Assembly (NCBI RefSeq): GCF_019218265.1
Contig: NZ_JAHUZE010000002.1
Coordinates: forward strand, 806,001-870,000
DNA: 64,000 nucleotides
Direction of reading: 5' to 3'
Source of the DNA: Maritimibacter dapengensis
GTDB taxonomy: Bacteria; Pseudomonadota; Alphaproteobacteria; Rhodobacterales; Rhodobacteraceae
The notes below the pieces were generated by a model. That model was not told the DNA's origin, searched no databases, and saw only the letters and a program-made list of their open reading frames with translations. Within the stretch, counting starts at the first letter, position 1. Each line of letters opens with the position of its first letter. Position numbers and translations under genes: made by a program. Positions 55,581 to 64,000 of the stretch are shown in pieces.

Positions 55581-58370
55581 ATGAGTTTCGCCCGATCCAT
55601 CCAGCGCACCCCACGACCGTTCGACAAAGATCATGCGTCGGAGATCGAGGCGCGGTTTTCCGATCTTGCGCCGGAGTTGCGCGCGCTATTGTCCGGGGCG
55701 GCGGGATGCTCTCCGTACCTCAAGGGATTGATGGAGCGCGAAGAGGCGTGGCTGCGCGAGGCGCTGGCCGAGGAACCGGGGGTCGGGTTCGCGTCGGCGC
55801 TTGTTCTGGAAGACGGTAAGCTGGACGCGGCGCTCAGGATTGCGAAACGGCGGGTGGCGCTTTTCACCGGGTTGGCCGATCTCGCCGGGGTCTGGACATT
55901 GGAGCAGGTGACCCATGCGCTGACCGATTTCGCGGATATGGCGACGCAGAAAGCGTTGGAATTTCAGGTGAGCGAAGAAGTGCGACGCGGCAAGTTGCCG
56001 GGCGGGGATCAGGGTGATCCGGCCGAGGCAGGCGGTGCGGTGGCTTTGGCGATGGGCAAGATGGGGGCGCATGAGCTGAATTACTCGTCCGACATCGACC
56101 TTATCATGCTGTTCGATGATGAGCGCTACGATGCTGACGAATATCAGGACGCGCGCGCCAGCCTGATCCGGGCGGTGCGCAAGATGTCGACGATGCTGTC
56201 GGAGAACACCGCCGAAGGCTACGTGTTTCGCACCGATTTGCGGTTGCGCCCGGACCCTTCCGTGACACCGGTCATCGTCTCCATGGATGCCGCCGAACGG
56301 TATTACGAGAGCCTTGGGCGGACGTGGGAGCGGGCTGCGTTTATCAAGGCGCGGGTCTGTGCGGGCGACATGGCGGCGGGCGAGAGGTTTCTTGAGGGTC
56401 TGACACCTTTCGTCTATCGCAAGCACCTCGATTTCGCGGCCATTCAGGATGCCCACGACATGCGGCTGCGCATCCGGCGCGAAAAGGGGCTGCATGGCAA
56501 GATCACCTTGCCCGGGCATGACATGAAGTTGGGTCGCGGCGGCATTCGCGAGATCGAGTTCTTCACGCAGACGCGGCAGTTGATCGCGGGTGGGCGTGAC
56601 AAGGATCTGCGGGTTCTGGATACGGTCGGCGGGCTGGCGGCATTGGCCGAGAAGGGTTGGGTGCCGCTCGATGCCGCCGAGTTGCTGACGCGCCACTATC
56701 GCTTTCACCGTGAGGTCGAGCATCGCGTTCAGATGGTCCGTGATGCGCAGACACACAAGCTCCCGAAAAGTCCCGAAGGGTTCGAGCGGATCGCAGCGAT
56801 GATGGATCGCGATGTGGAGGTTCTGAAGACCGAGCTTTACGAGGCTTTGACGGACGTCCACGAAGTCACCGAGGATTTTTTCGCGCCCGACGCGCCAACG
56901 TCCGGGCCGGTGGACGAAGGTCTGTCCGATGAGGACGCGGCCATCGTGGAGAACTGGAAGAACTATCCCGCACTGCGGTCTTCGCGGGCCGGCGAGATTT
57001 TCAAACGGCTTAAGCCCGACCTGATTGCGAAACTCTCCGGCGGGGCGCGCCCGCGCGAGGCGCTTTTGAATTTCGACAGGTTTCTCAAGGGTCTGCCTGC
57101 CGGTGTTCAACTCTTCTCTCTGTTCGAGGCGAACCCGGCGCTGGTCGATCTGATCCTCGATATTGCGGCGACGGCCCCGGCGCTTTCGGTCTATCTCGGC
57201 CAGAATGCCCAAGTGCTCGACGCGGTGATCGGGGGCGATTTCTTTGCGGATTGGCCCGGCGAAGAAGCGCTGCGCGACGACCTGTCGGGGTATCTGGAGC
57301 CGCTCGATGACTACGAGACACGCCTCGACGGGGCGCGGCGCTGGATGAAGGAATGGCACTTCCGGGTGGGCGTGCATCTCTTGCGCGGGCTCATCACGGC
57401 AGAGGAAGCGGGCGAGGAATACGCCGACCTTGCGGATGCGGTCGTGCGGGTGCTGTGGCCCATCGTGGTCGCGGAATTCGCGCGCAAGCATGGCGCGCCG
57501 CCGGGCAATGGCGCGTCCCTGATCGGGATGGGGAGCCTTGGCGCGCGCACGACGACGGCGACCTCGGATCTCGACCTGATCGTGATCTATGACGCGCCGG
57601 GCGATGCCGAAAGCGACGGGCGCAGGCCACTCGGGGCACGGGCTTATTATTCGCGGCTTACGCAGGCGTTGGTGACGGCGCTGTCGGCGCAGATGCCGGA
57701 GGGTCGGCTTTACGAGGTGGACATGCGGCTGCGCCCGTCGGGGCGGCAGGGGCCGGTGGCGACGTCGCTTGTCTCGTTCGACAGTTACCAGCGGGGCGAG
57801 GCCTGGACCTGGGAACATCTGGCGCTGACGCGTGCCCGCCCGGTGGCGGGTGACGATGCGATAGGCGAGGCGGTGGAGCGTCTTCGCGGCGAGGTCTTGT
57901 CTGCAACCCGCGATGCGGGCGGTGTGATTGGAGATGTGATCGACATGCGGGCCCGGATCGCCGAGGCGAAGGGGGGCGGCGGGCCGCTCGAGGCCAAGGT
58001 GGGGCCGGGGCGTTTGCAGGATATCGAATTGGTCGCGCAGGCGGCGGCGGTGCTGGCGCCGACGACCCCGCGCGATACGCTGGGGCAGATCGAGGCGGGG
58101 CGTGAGATCGGCTGGATTACGGGGGATGAAGCAGATGCGCTGGCCACCGCCTATGGGACGCTGCGCAAGCTTCAATCGGCGTCGAAGCTCTTGACCGAAG
58201 GCACACTGAACCTGGAGGACGTCGGACAGGGCGGGCGGGACTTCCTGTGCCGGGTTCTGGACGTTGCGGATGCCGAGGCGCTGGTCGCAAAGGTTGAGGG
58301 TTGCGTGACAAAGGCGGGCAATGCGGTCGAGGCGATCCTTGCACGCAAGCCCGGAGAGGTGGCGGCGTGA
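55581..58370 (+). CDS. glnE: Bifunctional glutamine synthetase adenylyltransferase/deadenylase
   Basis: 929 aa, usual length. Two nucleotidyltransferase domains: the N-terminal one (removing AMP) with MGKMGAHELNYSSDIDLIMLFD near residue 160-175 and GGIREIEFFTQTRQLIAGG; the C-terminal one (adding AMP) with GMGSLGARTTTATSDLDLIVIYD, Asp663 and Asp665. Controls glutamine synthetase with PII proteins. The following small gene overlaps by GTGA. Confidence 0.97.
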   Translation: MSFARSIQRTPRPFDKDHASEIEARFSDLAPELRALLSGAAGCSPYLKGLMEREEAWLREALAEEPGVGFASALVLEDGKLDAALRIAKRRVALFTGLADLAGVWTLEQVTHALTDFADMATQKALEFQVSEEVRRGKLPGGDQGDPAEAGGAVALAMGKMGAHELNYSSDIDLIMLFDDERYDADEYQDARASLIRAVRKMSTMLSENTAEGYVFRTDLRLRPDPSVTPVIVSMDAAERYYESLGRTWERAAFIKARVCAGDMAAGERFLEGLTPFVYRKHLDFAAIQDAHDMRLRIRREKGLHGKITLPGHDMKLGRGGIREIEFFTQTRQLIAGGRDKDLRVLDTVGGLAALAEKGWVPLDAAELLTRHYRFHREVEHRVQMVRDAQTHKLPKSPEGFERIAAMMDRDVEVLKTELYEALTDVHEVTEDFFAPDAPTSGPVDEGLSDEDAAIVENWKNYPALRSSRAGEIFKRLKPDLIAKLSGGARPREALLNFDRFLKGLPAGVQLFSLFEANPALVDLILDIAATAPALSVYLGQNAQVLDAVIGGDFFADWPGEEALRDDLSGYLEPLDDYETRLDGARRWMKEWHFRVGVHLLRGLITAEEAGEEYADLADAVVRVLWPIVVAEFARKHGAPPGNGASLIGMGSLGARTTTATSDLDLIVIYDAPGDAESDGRRPLGARAYYSRLTQALVTALSAQMPEGRLYEVDMRLRPSGRQGPVATSLVSFDSYQRGEAWTWEHLALTRARPVAGDDAIGEAVERLRGEVLSATRDAGGVIGDVIDMRARIAEAKGGGGPLEAKVGPGRLQDIELVAQAAAVLAPTTPRDTLGQIEAGREIGWITGDEADALATAYGTLRKLQSASKLLTEGTLNLEDVGQGGRDFLCRVLDVADAEALVAKVEGCVTKAGNAVEAILARKPGEVAA

Positions 58371-58654
58371 GCGATGTGACAGCGGAACAACTCAAAGAAG
58401 CCGACCCGTCGGGCGTGATCCGCGAATCCTACGCGATCGAGGGCGTGTCTCTTCAGGATTGCCGGATCATCTTCTTCAATTGGGTGATCGCCCGGCGCAC
58501 GGAGCGAGACACTGCGGAGGATGTCGCGATGCTTCTGGCCGTCTACGGGACGGATTTCCCCGATCATCCGATGACCGAAGTTCTGCGTGAAGGGCAGGGT
58601 GGCGAGTTATCGGCCAACGGTCGGCGGGGTGGTTGGCGCGCGCGGCGCGGGTAA
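58367..58654 (+). CDS. Conserved hypothetical protein coupled to glnE
   Basis: 95 aa from a GTG overlapping the glnE stop (GTGA), with GGAGAGG upstream. Core: IRESYAIEGVSLQDCRIIFFNWVIARRTERDTAEDVAMLLAVYG. Probably helical and cytoplasmic. No family name recalled. Coupling to glnE hints at a role in nitrogen control, which is inference only. Confidence 0.75.
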   Translation: MSDVTAEQLKEADPSGVIRESYAIEGVSLQDCRIIFFNWVIARRTERDTAEDVAMLLAVYGTDFPDHPMTEVLREGQGGELSANGRRGGWRARRG

Positions 58655-58668
58655 GAGGGGGGCCACCG

Positions 58669-59310
58669 TTACCGGGGCAGTTTCGCCGCGTTCCGCGCGA
58701 GTGCTTCGATGGCGTCCCAGTCGCCGGATTTGACCTTGTCCTTGGGGGCGACCCATGAGCCGCCCGCGCAGATCACGTTGGGAAGCGACAGGTAGTCGGT
58801 CGCGTTCTCGGGCGAGACGCCACCGGTCGGGCAGAAGCTGATCTGCGGGAGTGGCGAGGAGAGGGATTTCAGGAAGGGCGCGCCGCCAGCGGCCTCGGCG
58901 GGGAAGAATTTCTGGATGAAATAACCCGCTTCCAAAAGGCGCATGGCCTCGGTCGCAGACGCTGCGCCGGGCAGAAGCGCCAGCCCTTCGTCTTCGCAGG
59001 CCGCGAGGAGCTTGTCCGACGATCCCGGCGAGACGCCGAATTGCGCGCCCGCATCGACGGCGCGTTTCACGTCGTCGGGGGTGAGGAGCGTTCCGGCGCC
59101 GACCACGCCGCCTTCGACCCGCGACATGGCTGCGATCACGTCGAGCGCGGCTTCGGTGCGCAAGGTGACTTCGAGCGCCGGAAGGCCGCCTGCAACCAAA
59201 GCGCGGGCCAGTGGTTCGGCCTGTTCGACGGTCTCGACGATGAGCACCGGGATGATCGGTGCGAGTTCGCAGATGCTTTGGGCTTTCTGGCTCTGGGTGG
59301 CGGGTTCCAT
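58669..59310 (-). CDS. eda: 2-keto-3-deoxy-6-phosphogluconate aldolase
   Basis: 213 aa TIM barrel. [39 protein letters not shown] (with catalytic Glu in E-V-T-L-R), [26 protein letters not shown], and Schiff-base Lys in [13 protein letters not shown]. Splits KDPG to pyruvate and glyceraldehyde 3-phosphate, the last step of the Entner-Doudoroff pathway. AAGGAG 6 nt before ATG; follows edd by 10 nt. Confidence 0.96.
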   Translation of the reverse strand: MEPATQSQKAQSICELAPIIPVLIVETVEQAEPLARALVAGGLPALEVTLRTEAALDVIAAMSRVEGGVVGAGTLLTPDDVKRAVDAGAQFGVSPGSSDKLLAACEDEGLALLPGAASATEAMRLLEAGYFIQKFFPAEAAGGAPFLKSLSSPLPQISFCPTGGVSPENATDYLSLPNVICAGGSWVAPKDKVKSGDWDAIEALARNAAKLPR

Positions 59311-59320
59311 GGCGGCTCCT

Positions 59321-61126
59321 TCAAACGACGACGCCAGCGCCCGCCGTGGCGAGACCGACATTCTGGCGGAAAATCTCGAACATCTCGCGGCCAAGGCCGA
59401 AGCCGTTAGCGGAGAGGTCGGCGGTGACGGGCGCGCGGTCGGCGAAGCCGTCGGTGAGCACCTCGATCACGCCATTGGTGGCGTCGAGGCGCACGAGGTC
59501 GCCGTCCTGCACCTTGGCGATCGGGCCGCCGTCGACCGCTTCGGGCGAGACGTGGATGGCGGAGGGCACCTTGCCGGAGGCGCCAGACATGCGACCGTCG
59601 GTGACGAGCGCGACCTTCAGCCCGCGATCCTGAAGTACGGCGAGGGTGGGTGTCAGGCCGTGGAGTTCGGGCATCCCGTTGGCCTTGGGTCCTTGAAAGC
59701 GCACGACGACAACGGTGTCTTCGGTGAATTCGCCCGCCTTGAATGCGTCTTTGACGGCGTTCTGATCGTGGAAGACCCGCGCCTTGGCTTCGATCACATG
59801 ACGCGACGGATCGACGGCGGAGACCTTCATCACCGCTTGTCCGAGGTTGCCGGTCATCTGGCTGAGGCCGCCTGATTTCTGGAACGGATCGGAGGCGGGG
59901 CGAAGGATCTTGTCGTTTTCGCTTTTGCGCGGCGCGTCCTCGTAGGTCACGCGTTCGCCGTCGAGTTTCGGCTCATAGGCGTAGCGTTTCAGCCCGTGGC
60001 CCGCGACCGTGCGCACGTCGTCGTGCAGAAGCCCCTCGTCGAGCAGGTTGCCGATCATGTAGCCCAGCCCGCCTGCGGCGTGGAAATGGTTCACGTCAGC
60101 GAGCCCGTTCGGGTAGACCCGCGCCATGAGTGGCGTGACGGCGGAGATGTCGGCGAAATCCTCCATCGTCAGGTCGATACCTGCCGCGCGCGCCATGGCG
60201 GGGAGGTGGATCAGGAGGTTGGTCGACCCGCCCGTGGCCATGAGGCCGACGATGCCGTTCACGAAGGCCTTTTCGTCGAGCACTTCGGAGACCGGGGTGA
60301 ATTCGTTGCCTGCCGCGGTGATCTGGGTCGCACGCCGCGCGCCTTCCATCGTGAGGGCATCGCGCAGCGGCGTGTTCGGGTTCACGAAAGATGCGCCGGG
60401 CAGGTGCAGGCCCATGAATTCCATGAGCATCTGGTTCGAGTTCGCCGTGCCGTAGAAGGTGCAGGTTCCGGGGCCGTGGTAGGCGGCCATCTCGGCCTCC
60501 ATCAGCTCCTTGCGGCCAACTTCGCCGGCTGCAAATTTCTGCCGCACCTTGGCTTTCTCGTCATTGGGCAGGCCGGAGGTCATCGGGCCTGCGGGCATGA
60601 AGATGCCGGGGATATGGCCGAAGGTGGCGGCTGCGATCACGAGGCCCGGCACGATCTTGTCACAGACGCCGAGGTAAAGCGCGGCGTCGAAGGTGTTGTG
60701 CGAGAGCGCCACACCGGAGGCGAGGGCGATCACGTCGCGGGAAAAGAGCGACAGCTCCATCCCGACTTCACCCTGAGTGACCCCGTCGCACATGGCCGGC
60801 ACGCCGCCTGCGACCTGTGCAGTCGCGCCTTCTGCGCGGGCGGCGGATTTGATCAGGTCGGGGAAGCGTTCGAACGGCTGGTGGGCCGAGAGCATGTCGT
60901 TATAGGTCGTGACGATCCCGATATTGGGTGCGTCCGTGGTGGCGAGCGCGTTTTGGTCGGGACCAGCGCCGGCATAGGCGTGGGCCTGACCGGAACACGA
61001 CAGGTGGCCCCGTTTCGGACCTTTGTCGATCTGGGCCTGAATACGCTCCATGTAGGTGGCTCGGCGCTCGGCGCTTCGGTCGATGATGCGTTGGGTGACG
61101 CGGGCGATCTCGGGATGCAAGCTCAT
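59321..61126 (-). CDS. edd: 6-phosphogluconate dehydratase
   Basis: 601 aa IlvD/Edd protein with the cluster Cys in [10 protein letters not shown] and [17 protein letters not shown], and [19 protein letters not shown] near the C-terminus. Makes KDPG from 6-phosphogluconate in the Entner-Doudoroff pathway, the main sugar route in Rhodobacteraceae. Operon with eda; a LacI-type operator lies 44 bp upstream of the start. Confidence 0.97.
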   Translation of the reverse strand: MSLHPEIARVTQRIIDRSAERRATYMERIQAQIDKGPKRGHLSCSGQAHAYAGAGPDQNALATTDAPNIGIVTTYNDMLSAHQPFERFPDLIKSAARAEGATAQVAGGVPAMCDGVTQGEVGMELSLFSRDVIALASGVALSHNTFDAALYLGVCDKIVPGLVIAAATFGHIPGIFMPAGPMTSGLPNDEKAKVRQKFAAGEVGRKELMEAEMAAYHGPGTCTFYGTANSNQMLMEFMGLHLPGASFVNPNTPLRDALTMEGARRATQITAAGNEFTPVSEVLDEKAFVNGIVGLMATGGSTNLLIHLPAMARAAGIDLTMEDFADISAVTPLMARVYPNGLADVNHFHAAGGLGYMIGNLLDEGLLHDDVRTVAGHGLKRYAYEPKLDGERVTYEDAPRKSENDKILRPASDPFQKSGGLSQMTGNLGQAVMKVSAVDPSRHVIEAKARVFHDQNAVKDAFKAGEFTEDTVVVVRFQGPKANGMPELHGLTPTLAVLQDRGLKVALVTDGRMSGASGKVPSAIHVSPEAVDGGPIAKVQDGDLVRLDATNGVIEVLTDGFADRAPVTADLSANGFGLGREMFEIFRQNVGLATAGAGVVV

Positions 61127-61169
61127 GCGTTTACCTGTTGTTCGCGAGTGTGATCTCGGCCTAGCACGT

Positions 61170-61187
61170 CTTGTTACCGCTAACAAG
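61170..61187 (-). promoter_or_regulatory. LacI-family (CceR/GntR-type) operator upstream of edd
   Basis: CTTGTTACCGCTAACAAG: perfect 7-bp arms around CCGC. It resembles the GntR/CceR operators known for Entner-Doudoroff genes (TGTTA-N4-TAACA). CceR of Rhodobacter sphaeroides, as I recall it, controls this pathway in response to 6-phosphogluconate. Confidence 0.75.
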
Positions 61188-61342
61188 GCGGCGTGACGCG
61201 GAAAGCCTGAACGGTGGTTGCGGTCACGAAATTGTTTCCTTCCAAGAAAAAATCCCGCTCTGGTCTTCGTTCTGTCCACGTTCTGCCGTAATGATTAATC
61301 ACACACTTCGGGCTGTTACTGTAAAGACAAAGGAGACACCCG

Positions 61343-61942
61343 ATGCGGTTGTTTCGAATTCTCGCGAGCCTGCTCGCATTGGCGGCCTTGTCCGCCTGTA
61401 TGGGGTCGACCGAGAGGTCGTACGAGGAGGCGGTCGTTACCGGCTCTGCGACTGGAGGCGATCCAGCGCTTGCCAAGGGGCCTTACACGGTGCGGTCCGC
61501 CAACGTCACCGTGCCGGAAAGCCTGACCGTGAGCGAAAAGAACGAGATCAAACCAAGGGCGGATATCGTCTGGCATGGTGATCCGGCAGGCGACCGCCAT
61601 GCGCAGGTCGATGCGATCATGACCGCTGCGCTCAAGCAGGGTGTGTCTGCGATGCGCGGCCCGAAGTCCGTCGTGCTCGACGTGACGATGACGCGCTTTC
61701 ACGCGGTGACGCCGCGCACGCGGGAACGCAACCCGCTGGGCGCGCACGAGATCGGTTTCGCATACCAGTTGAGCGATGCGCGGACGGGCGAGCCGGTGGG
61801 GCCGGGCGGAACCTTCGACGGTGCGTTCAAATCATATTACGGCGCGGCGGCGCGCGCGGCGGAGGCCCGAGGGGTGTCTCAGAAGGTGCGGATCACGAAC
61901 TACGTGGCACAGACATTCGCCGAGCAACTCGCCGCGCGCTGA
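61343..61942 (+). CDS. Lipoprotein of the DUF6778 type
   Basis: 199 aa. Lipobox LSAC at residues 16-19 (MRLFRILASLLALAALSAC), so the mature protein is lipidated. The mature part reads YTVRSANVTVPESLTVSEKNEIKPRADIVWHGDPAGDRHAQV and VVLDVTMTRFHAVTPRTRE, a pattern common in Rhodobacterales lipoproteins now called DUF6778, as best I recall. Function unknown. AAAGGAGA before the ATG; divergent from edd. Confidence 0.8.
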   Translation: MRLFRILASLLALAALSACMGSTERSYEEAVVTGSATGGDPALAKGPYTVRSANVTVPESLTVSEKNEIKPRADIVWHGDPAGDRHAQVDAIMTAALKQGVSAMRGPKSVVLDVTMTRFHAVTPRTRERNPLGAHEIGFAYQLSDARTGEPVGPGGTFDGAFKSYYGAAARAAEARGVSQKVRITNYVAQTFAEQLAAR

Positions 61943-62029
61943 TGCGGTCATGATCGGGACAGGGCAGGAGGGTGGCATGGCTGCCCTCTTTCGCCTTTCG
62001 TGGGACCGAACCACGCGATAGGAAGCGGT

Positions 62030-63229
62030 ATGAACGACACCCGTTATTCCGTTATTCGGCTGAAACCCAAAACCAACGCGCGCGCCATTCGTCATGGCGC
62101 GCCGTGGGTCTATGACAATGAGCTTGTCACCGACCGGCGCACGAAGGCGATCGCGCCGGGGAGTGTCGCCGTTCTGGAAGACGCGGACCGGCAGCCGTTG
62201 GGGCTTGTCGGGGTCAACCCGAAGTCCCGGATCATGGCGCGGATGCTGGATCGGGATGTGGATGCGGTCATCGGGCAGGACTGGTTGCGCGAGAAGATCG
62301 CAGCGGCGTTGACCCATCGCGACCGACTTTTCCCCGATCCGTTCTATCGCCTGATACATGCCGAGGCTGATGGATTGCCCGGTGTCATCATCGACAGGTT
62401 CGGAGATACCGCGGTGATCCAGCCCAATGCGGCCTGGGCGGATGTACTCTTGGGCGAAATGGTCGATGCGCTCGTCGCGGCGAGCGGTGTCACCACGGTG
62501 ATCAAGAATGCGTCGGGGCGCGCGCGGGCGCTGGAAGGTCTGGACGAGGGTGTCGAGATACTTCGGGGTCAGGTCGAAGGGCTGATCCCGGTGCCGATGA
62601 ACGGCGCGGTTTACATGGCCGATCTTCTGGGCGGGCAGAAGACGGGGCTGTTCTATGACCAACGCCCGAACCACGCCTTCGGAGCTACGCTTGCCAAAGG
62701 TGCGCGGGTGCTCGACGTGTTTTCGCATGTGGGGGGCTTCTCGCTCGCCGCTCTGTCCGGAGGGGCGGAACGGGCGCTTGCGGTTGACGGGTCCGCGCCC
62801 GCGCTAGCGCTTGCCGCGCAGGGGGCCGAGGCGATGGGCGTAGGCGAGCGGTTCGAGACGCGCCAGGGTGATGCGTTCGATGTTCTGGCGGCCATGGGCG
62901 AGGAGGGGGCGACATTCGATGTCGTGATCTGCGATCCGCCTGCATTCGCGCCGAACAAGGGGGCGCTGGAAGCCGGGCTGCGGGCCTACGAGCGGGTCGC
63001 GAAACTTGCCGCGCCGCTGGTGGCGGAGGGCGGCTATCTTGGCCTGTGCTCCTGTTCTCATGCGGCTGATCTGGACAAGTTCCGTCGTGCCTCGACGCGA
63101 GGCATCGGGCGGGCTGGTCGGGCGAGTCACCTCATCCATACAGGCTTTGCGGGACCGGACCATCCGCAGCACCCGGCGCTGGCCGAAAGCGGGTATCTCA
63201 AGGCCTTGTTCTACAGGCTCATTCCGTGA
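62030..63229 (+). CDS. Class I SAM-dependent rRNA methyltransferase (RlmI type)
   Basis: 399 aa. N-terminal PUA (RHGAPWVYDNELVTDRR), EEHD-like middle and Rossmann C-terminal domain: VLDVFSHVGGFSLAAL (SAM motif I), FDVVICDPPAFAPNKG (motif IV, DPPxF) and the late CSCSH cysteine motif. Closest to RlmI, which methylates C1962 of 23S rRNA. AGGAAG before the ATG. Overlaps the PIN gene by GTGA. Confidence 0.9.
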   Translation: MNDTRYSVIRLKPKTNARAIRHGAPWVYDNELVTDRRTKAIAPGSVAVLEDADRQPLGLVGVNPKSRIMARMLDRDVDAVIGQDWLREKIAAALTHRDRLFPDPFYRLIHAEADGLPGVIIDRFGDTAVIQPNAAWADVLLGEMVDALVAASGVTTVIKNASGRARALEGLDEGVEILRGQVEGLIPVPMNGAVYMADLLGGQKTGLFYDQRPNHAFGATLAKGARVLDVFSHVGGFSLAALSGGAERALAVDGSAPALALAAQGAEAMGVGERFETRQGDAFDVLAAMGEEGATFDVVICDPPAFAPNKGALEAGLRAYERVAKLAAPLVAEGGYLGLCSCSHAADLDKFRRASTRGIGRAGRASHLIHTGFAGPDHPQHPALAESGYLKALFYRLIP

Positions 63230-63780
63230 AAGTGCTGATCGACGCCTGCGTGCTTTATCCGACCGTCATGCGCGAGATGGTGATGGGGGCGGCGGGCGCG
63301 GGGCTGTTCACGCCGCTCTGGTCGCCGCGCATCCTCGAGGAATGGGCGCGGGCGGCGGCGAAGCTCGGACCCGGTCAGGAAGGGCTTGCGCGTGGTGAGA
63401 TTGCCGCGCTGGACGCGGCTTGGCCCGCCGCCAGCGTGCGGCCGCGTGATGGGGACCTGCGTCGCCTGCACCTTCCGGACGAGAACGACATTCACGTGCT
63501 GGCCGCTGCCATTGCCGGGTCGGCGGATGCGCTCATGACGTTGAACGTGAAGGATTTTCCACGGCAGGCCGTGGGCGAGGAAGGACTCGCTCTCGTGGTG
63601 CCGGATCTGTTTCTGAAGGCGCTCTACGACGAACATCCGGCGGCGATGCGCGACGTGGCCGAACGGGTGCGTGGCGAAGCGGAACGGCTGTCGGGCGAGG
63701 ATTGGGCGATACGAAAGCTGATGAAGAAGGCGCGGTTGCCGCGATTGGGCAAGGCGCTGGAAGCCAGCGGTCTGCGTTAG
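63226..63780 (+). CDS. PIN-domain protein
   Basis: 184 aa with GTG start in the rlmI-type stop. PIN acidic residues: VLIDACVLYPT (first Asp), LEEWARA (Glu), DENDIHVLAAAIAGSADALMTLNVKDFP (D-x-x-D ... N-x-K-D-F). PIN domains are Mg-dependent RNases, often toxins, but no antitoxin gene lies beside it; coupling to an rRNA methyltransferase is the notable context. Confidence 0.88.
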   Translation: MKVLIDACVLYPTVMREMVMGAAGAGLFTPLWSPRILEEWARAAAKLGPGQEGLARGEIAALDAAWPAASVRPRDGDLRRLHLPDENDIHVLAAAIAGSADALMTLNVKDFPRQAVGEEGLALVVPDLFLKALYDEHPAAMRDVAERVRGEAERLSGEDWAIRKLMKKARLPRLGKALEASGLR

Positions 63781-63784
63781 GGCG

Positions 63785-64000
63785 TCATTTCACCCATTTC
63801 GCCTCGTTCCTTTCGATCGCTGCGATACGTTCCTGCGTCTTCGGGTGCGACATGAGCCATGCAAGTTGACCGGAGCCGCGCGATTGAGTCAGGTCTTCGA
63901 GCTTGGTGAACAGCGTTTTCTGCGGGCCGACGCCGATGCCGGACTTGATCAGCAGCGCGGTGGCGTATTCGTCGGCTTCGTATTCGTCGGAGCGTGACAG
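63785..64000 (-). CDS. C-terminal part of an M48-family metallopeptidase
   Basis: The last 71 codons; the gene continues beyond the right edge. Visible: LSRSDEYEADEYATALLIKSGIG (the E-x-E-A-D third zinc ligand region) and QLAWLMSHPKTQERIAAIERNEAKW, the S-H-P-x-x-x-x-R-I-x-x-I signature of HtpX/M48 proteases. The HExxH motif must lie outside. Membrane topology cannot be judged. Confidence 0.85.
   Translation of the reverse strand: MSRSDEYEADEYATALLIKSGIGVGPQKTLFTKLEDLTQSRGSGQLAWLMSHPKTQERIAAIERNEAKWVK

Noticed and set aside
55686-58175. 829-codon antisense frame opposite glnE
   Set aside because: Shadow frame with no domain; glnE is complete on the plus strand.

Overview
The window reads as an ordinary chromosomal stretch of an alphaproteobacterium of the Rhodobacteraceae (Roseobacter-type) group. 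The reasons are high GC with strong third-position GC bias, the phosphotransferase ChpT, ornithine-lipid genes olsBA, a class II (B12-dependent) ribonucleotide reductase, a class II DAHP synthase, PhoX, DUF2852 and DUF6778 proteins, and an RTX giant ending in a Hint_2 domain, a combination common in marine Rhodobacterales. No rRNA, CRISPR array, insertion sequence, phage or conjugation gene was seen.

Layout. 1-8.4 kb: MarR regulator, tRNA-Ser, secreted DUF2059 protein, then rplU-rpmA-GNAT-obgE-proB-(secreted unknown)-proA. 8.4-14.9 kb: chpT, DUF3553, olsB-olsA, a ThiE-like protein, TfoX_N, trmJ, yqaA-dsbB, ypfJ and tRNA-Leu. 14.9-24.3 kb: the main accessory-looking region, with a 0.96-kb stretch holding a strongly self-complementary 111-nt element, a possible small ORF, a 2393-aa RTX/Ig-like/Hint protein and a stand-alone Hint-like protein. 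24.3-31.6 kb: a GlxA-type regulator and a livJ-GF-x-HM transporter ending in a nucleotidyltransferase. 31.8-41 kb: class II DAHP synthase, PAS protein, yicC-gmk-gamma carbonic anhydrase, fabI-gpt, pdxH, a double cold-shock protein, a DUF192 protein, tRNA-Pro and a secreted DUF8021-like protein. 41-49 kb: nrdJ with two less GC-rich followers, and ilvB-ilvH with a leader-peptide attenuator. 49-64 kb: phoX, an NCS2 permease, bpt, RDD, DUF2852, YbaK, glnE, edd-eda, a lipoprotein, rlmI-PIN and an incomplete M48 peptidase.

Regulation is unusually readable. Upstream of ilvB there is a promoter, a 15-aa leader peptide rich in Leu/Val/Ile codons, a terminator and a 10-bp antiterminator. phoX carries four PhoB-type heptamers at 11-bp spacing. 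nrdJ has tandem NrdR-like boxes, a perfect DnaA box and a leader of about 0.5 kb. edd and the DAHP synthase gene share a LacI-family operator of the CceR/GntR type. DUF2852 has two identical-format palindromes. An unexplained 16-nt motif is shared by two intergenic regions.

The most novel-looking items are the nested palindromic element at 15404-15514 upstream of the RTX giant, the Hint pair (one with the nucleophilic Cys, one without), the paired TGTGAA-N5-TTCACA operators, and the 11-bp phased array at 36326-36365. All family assignments come from reading motifs and from memory; no database search was run.
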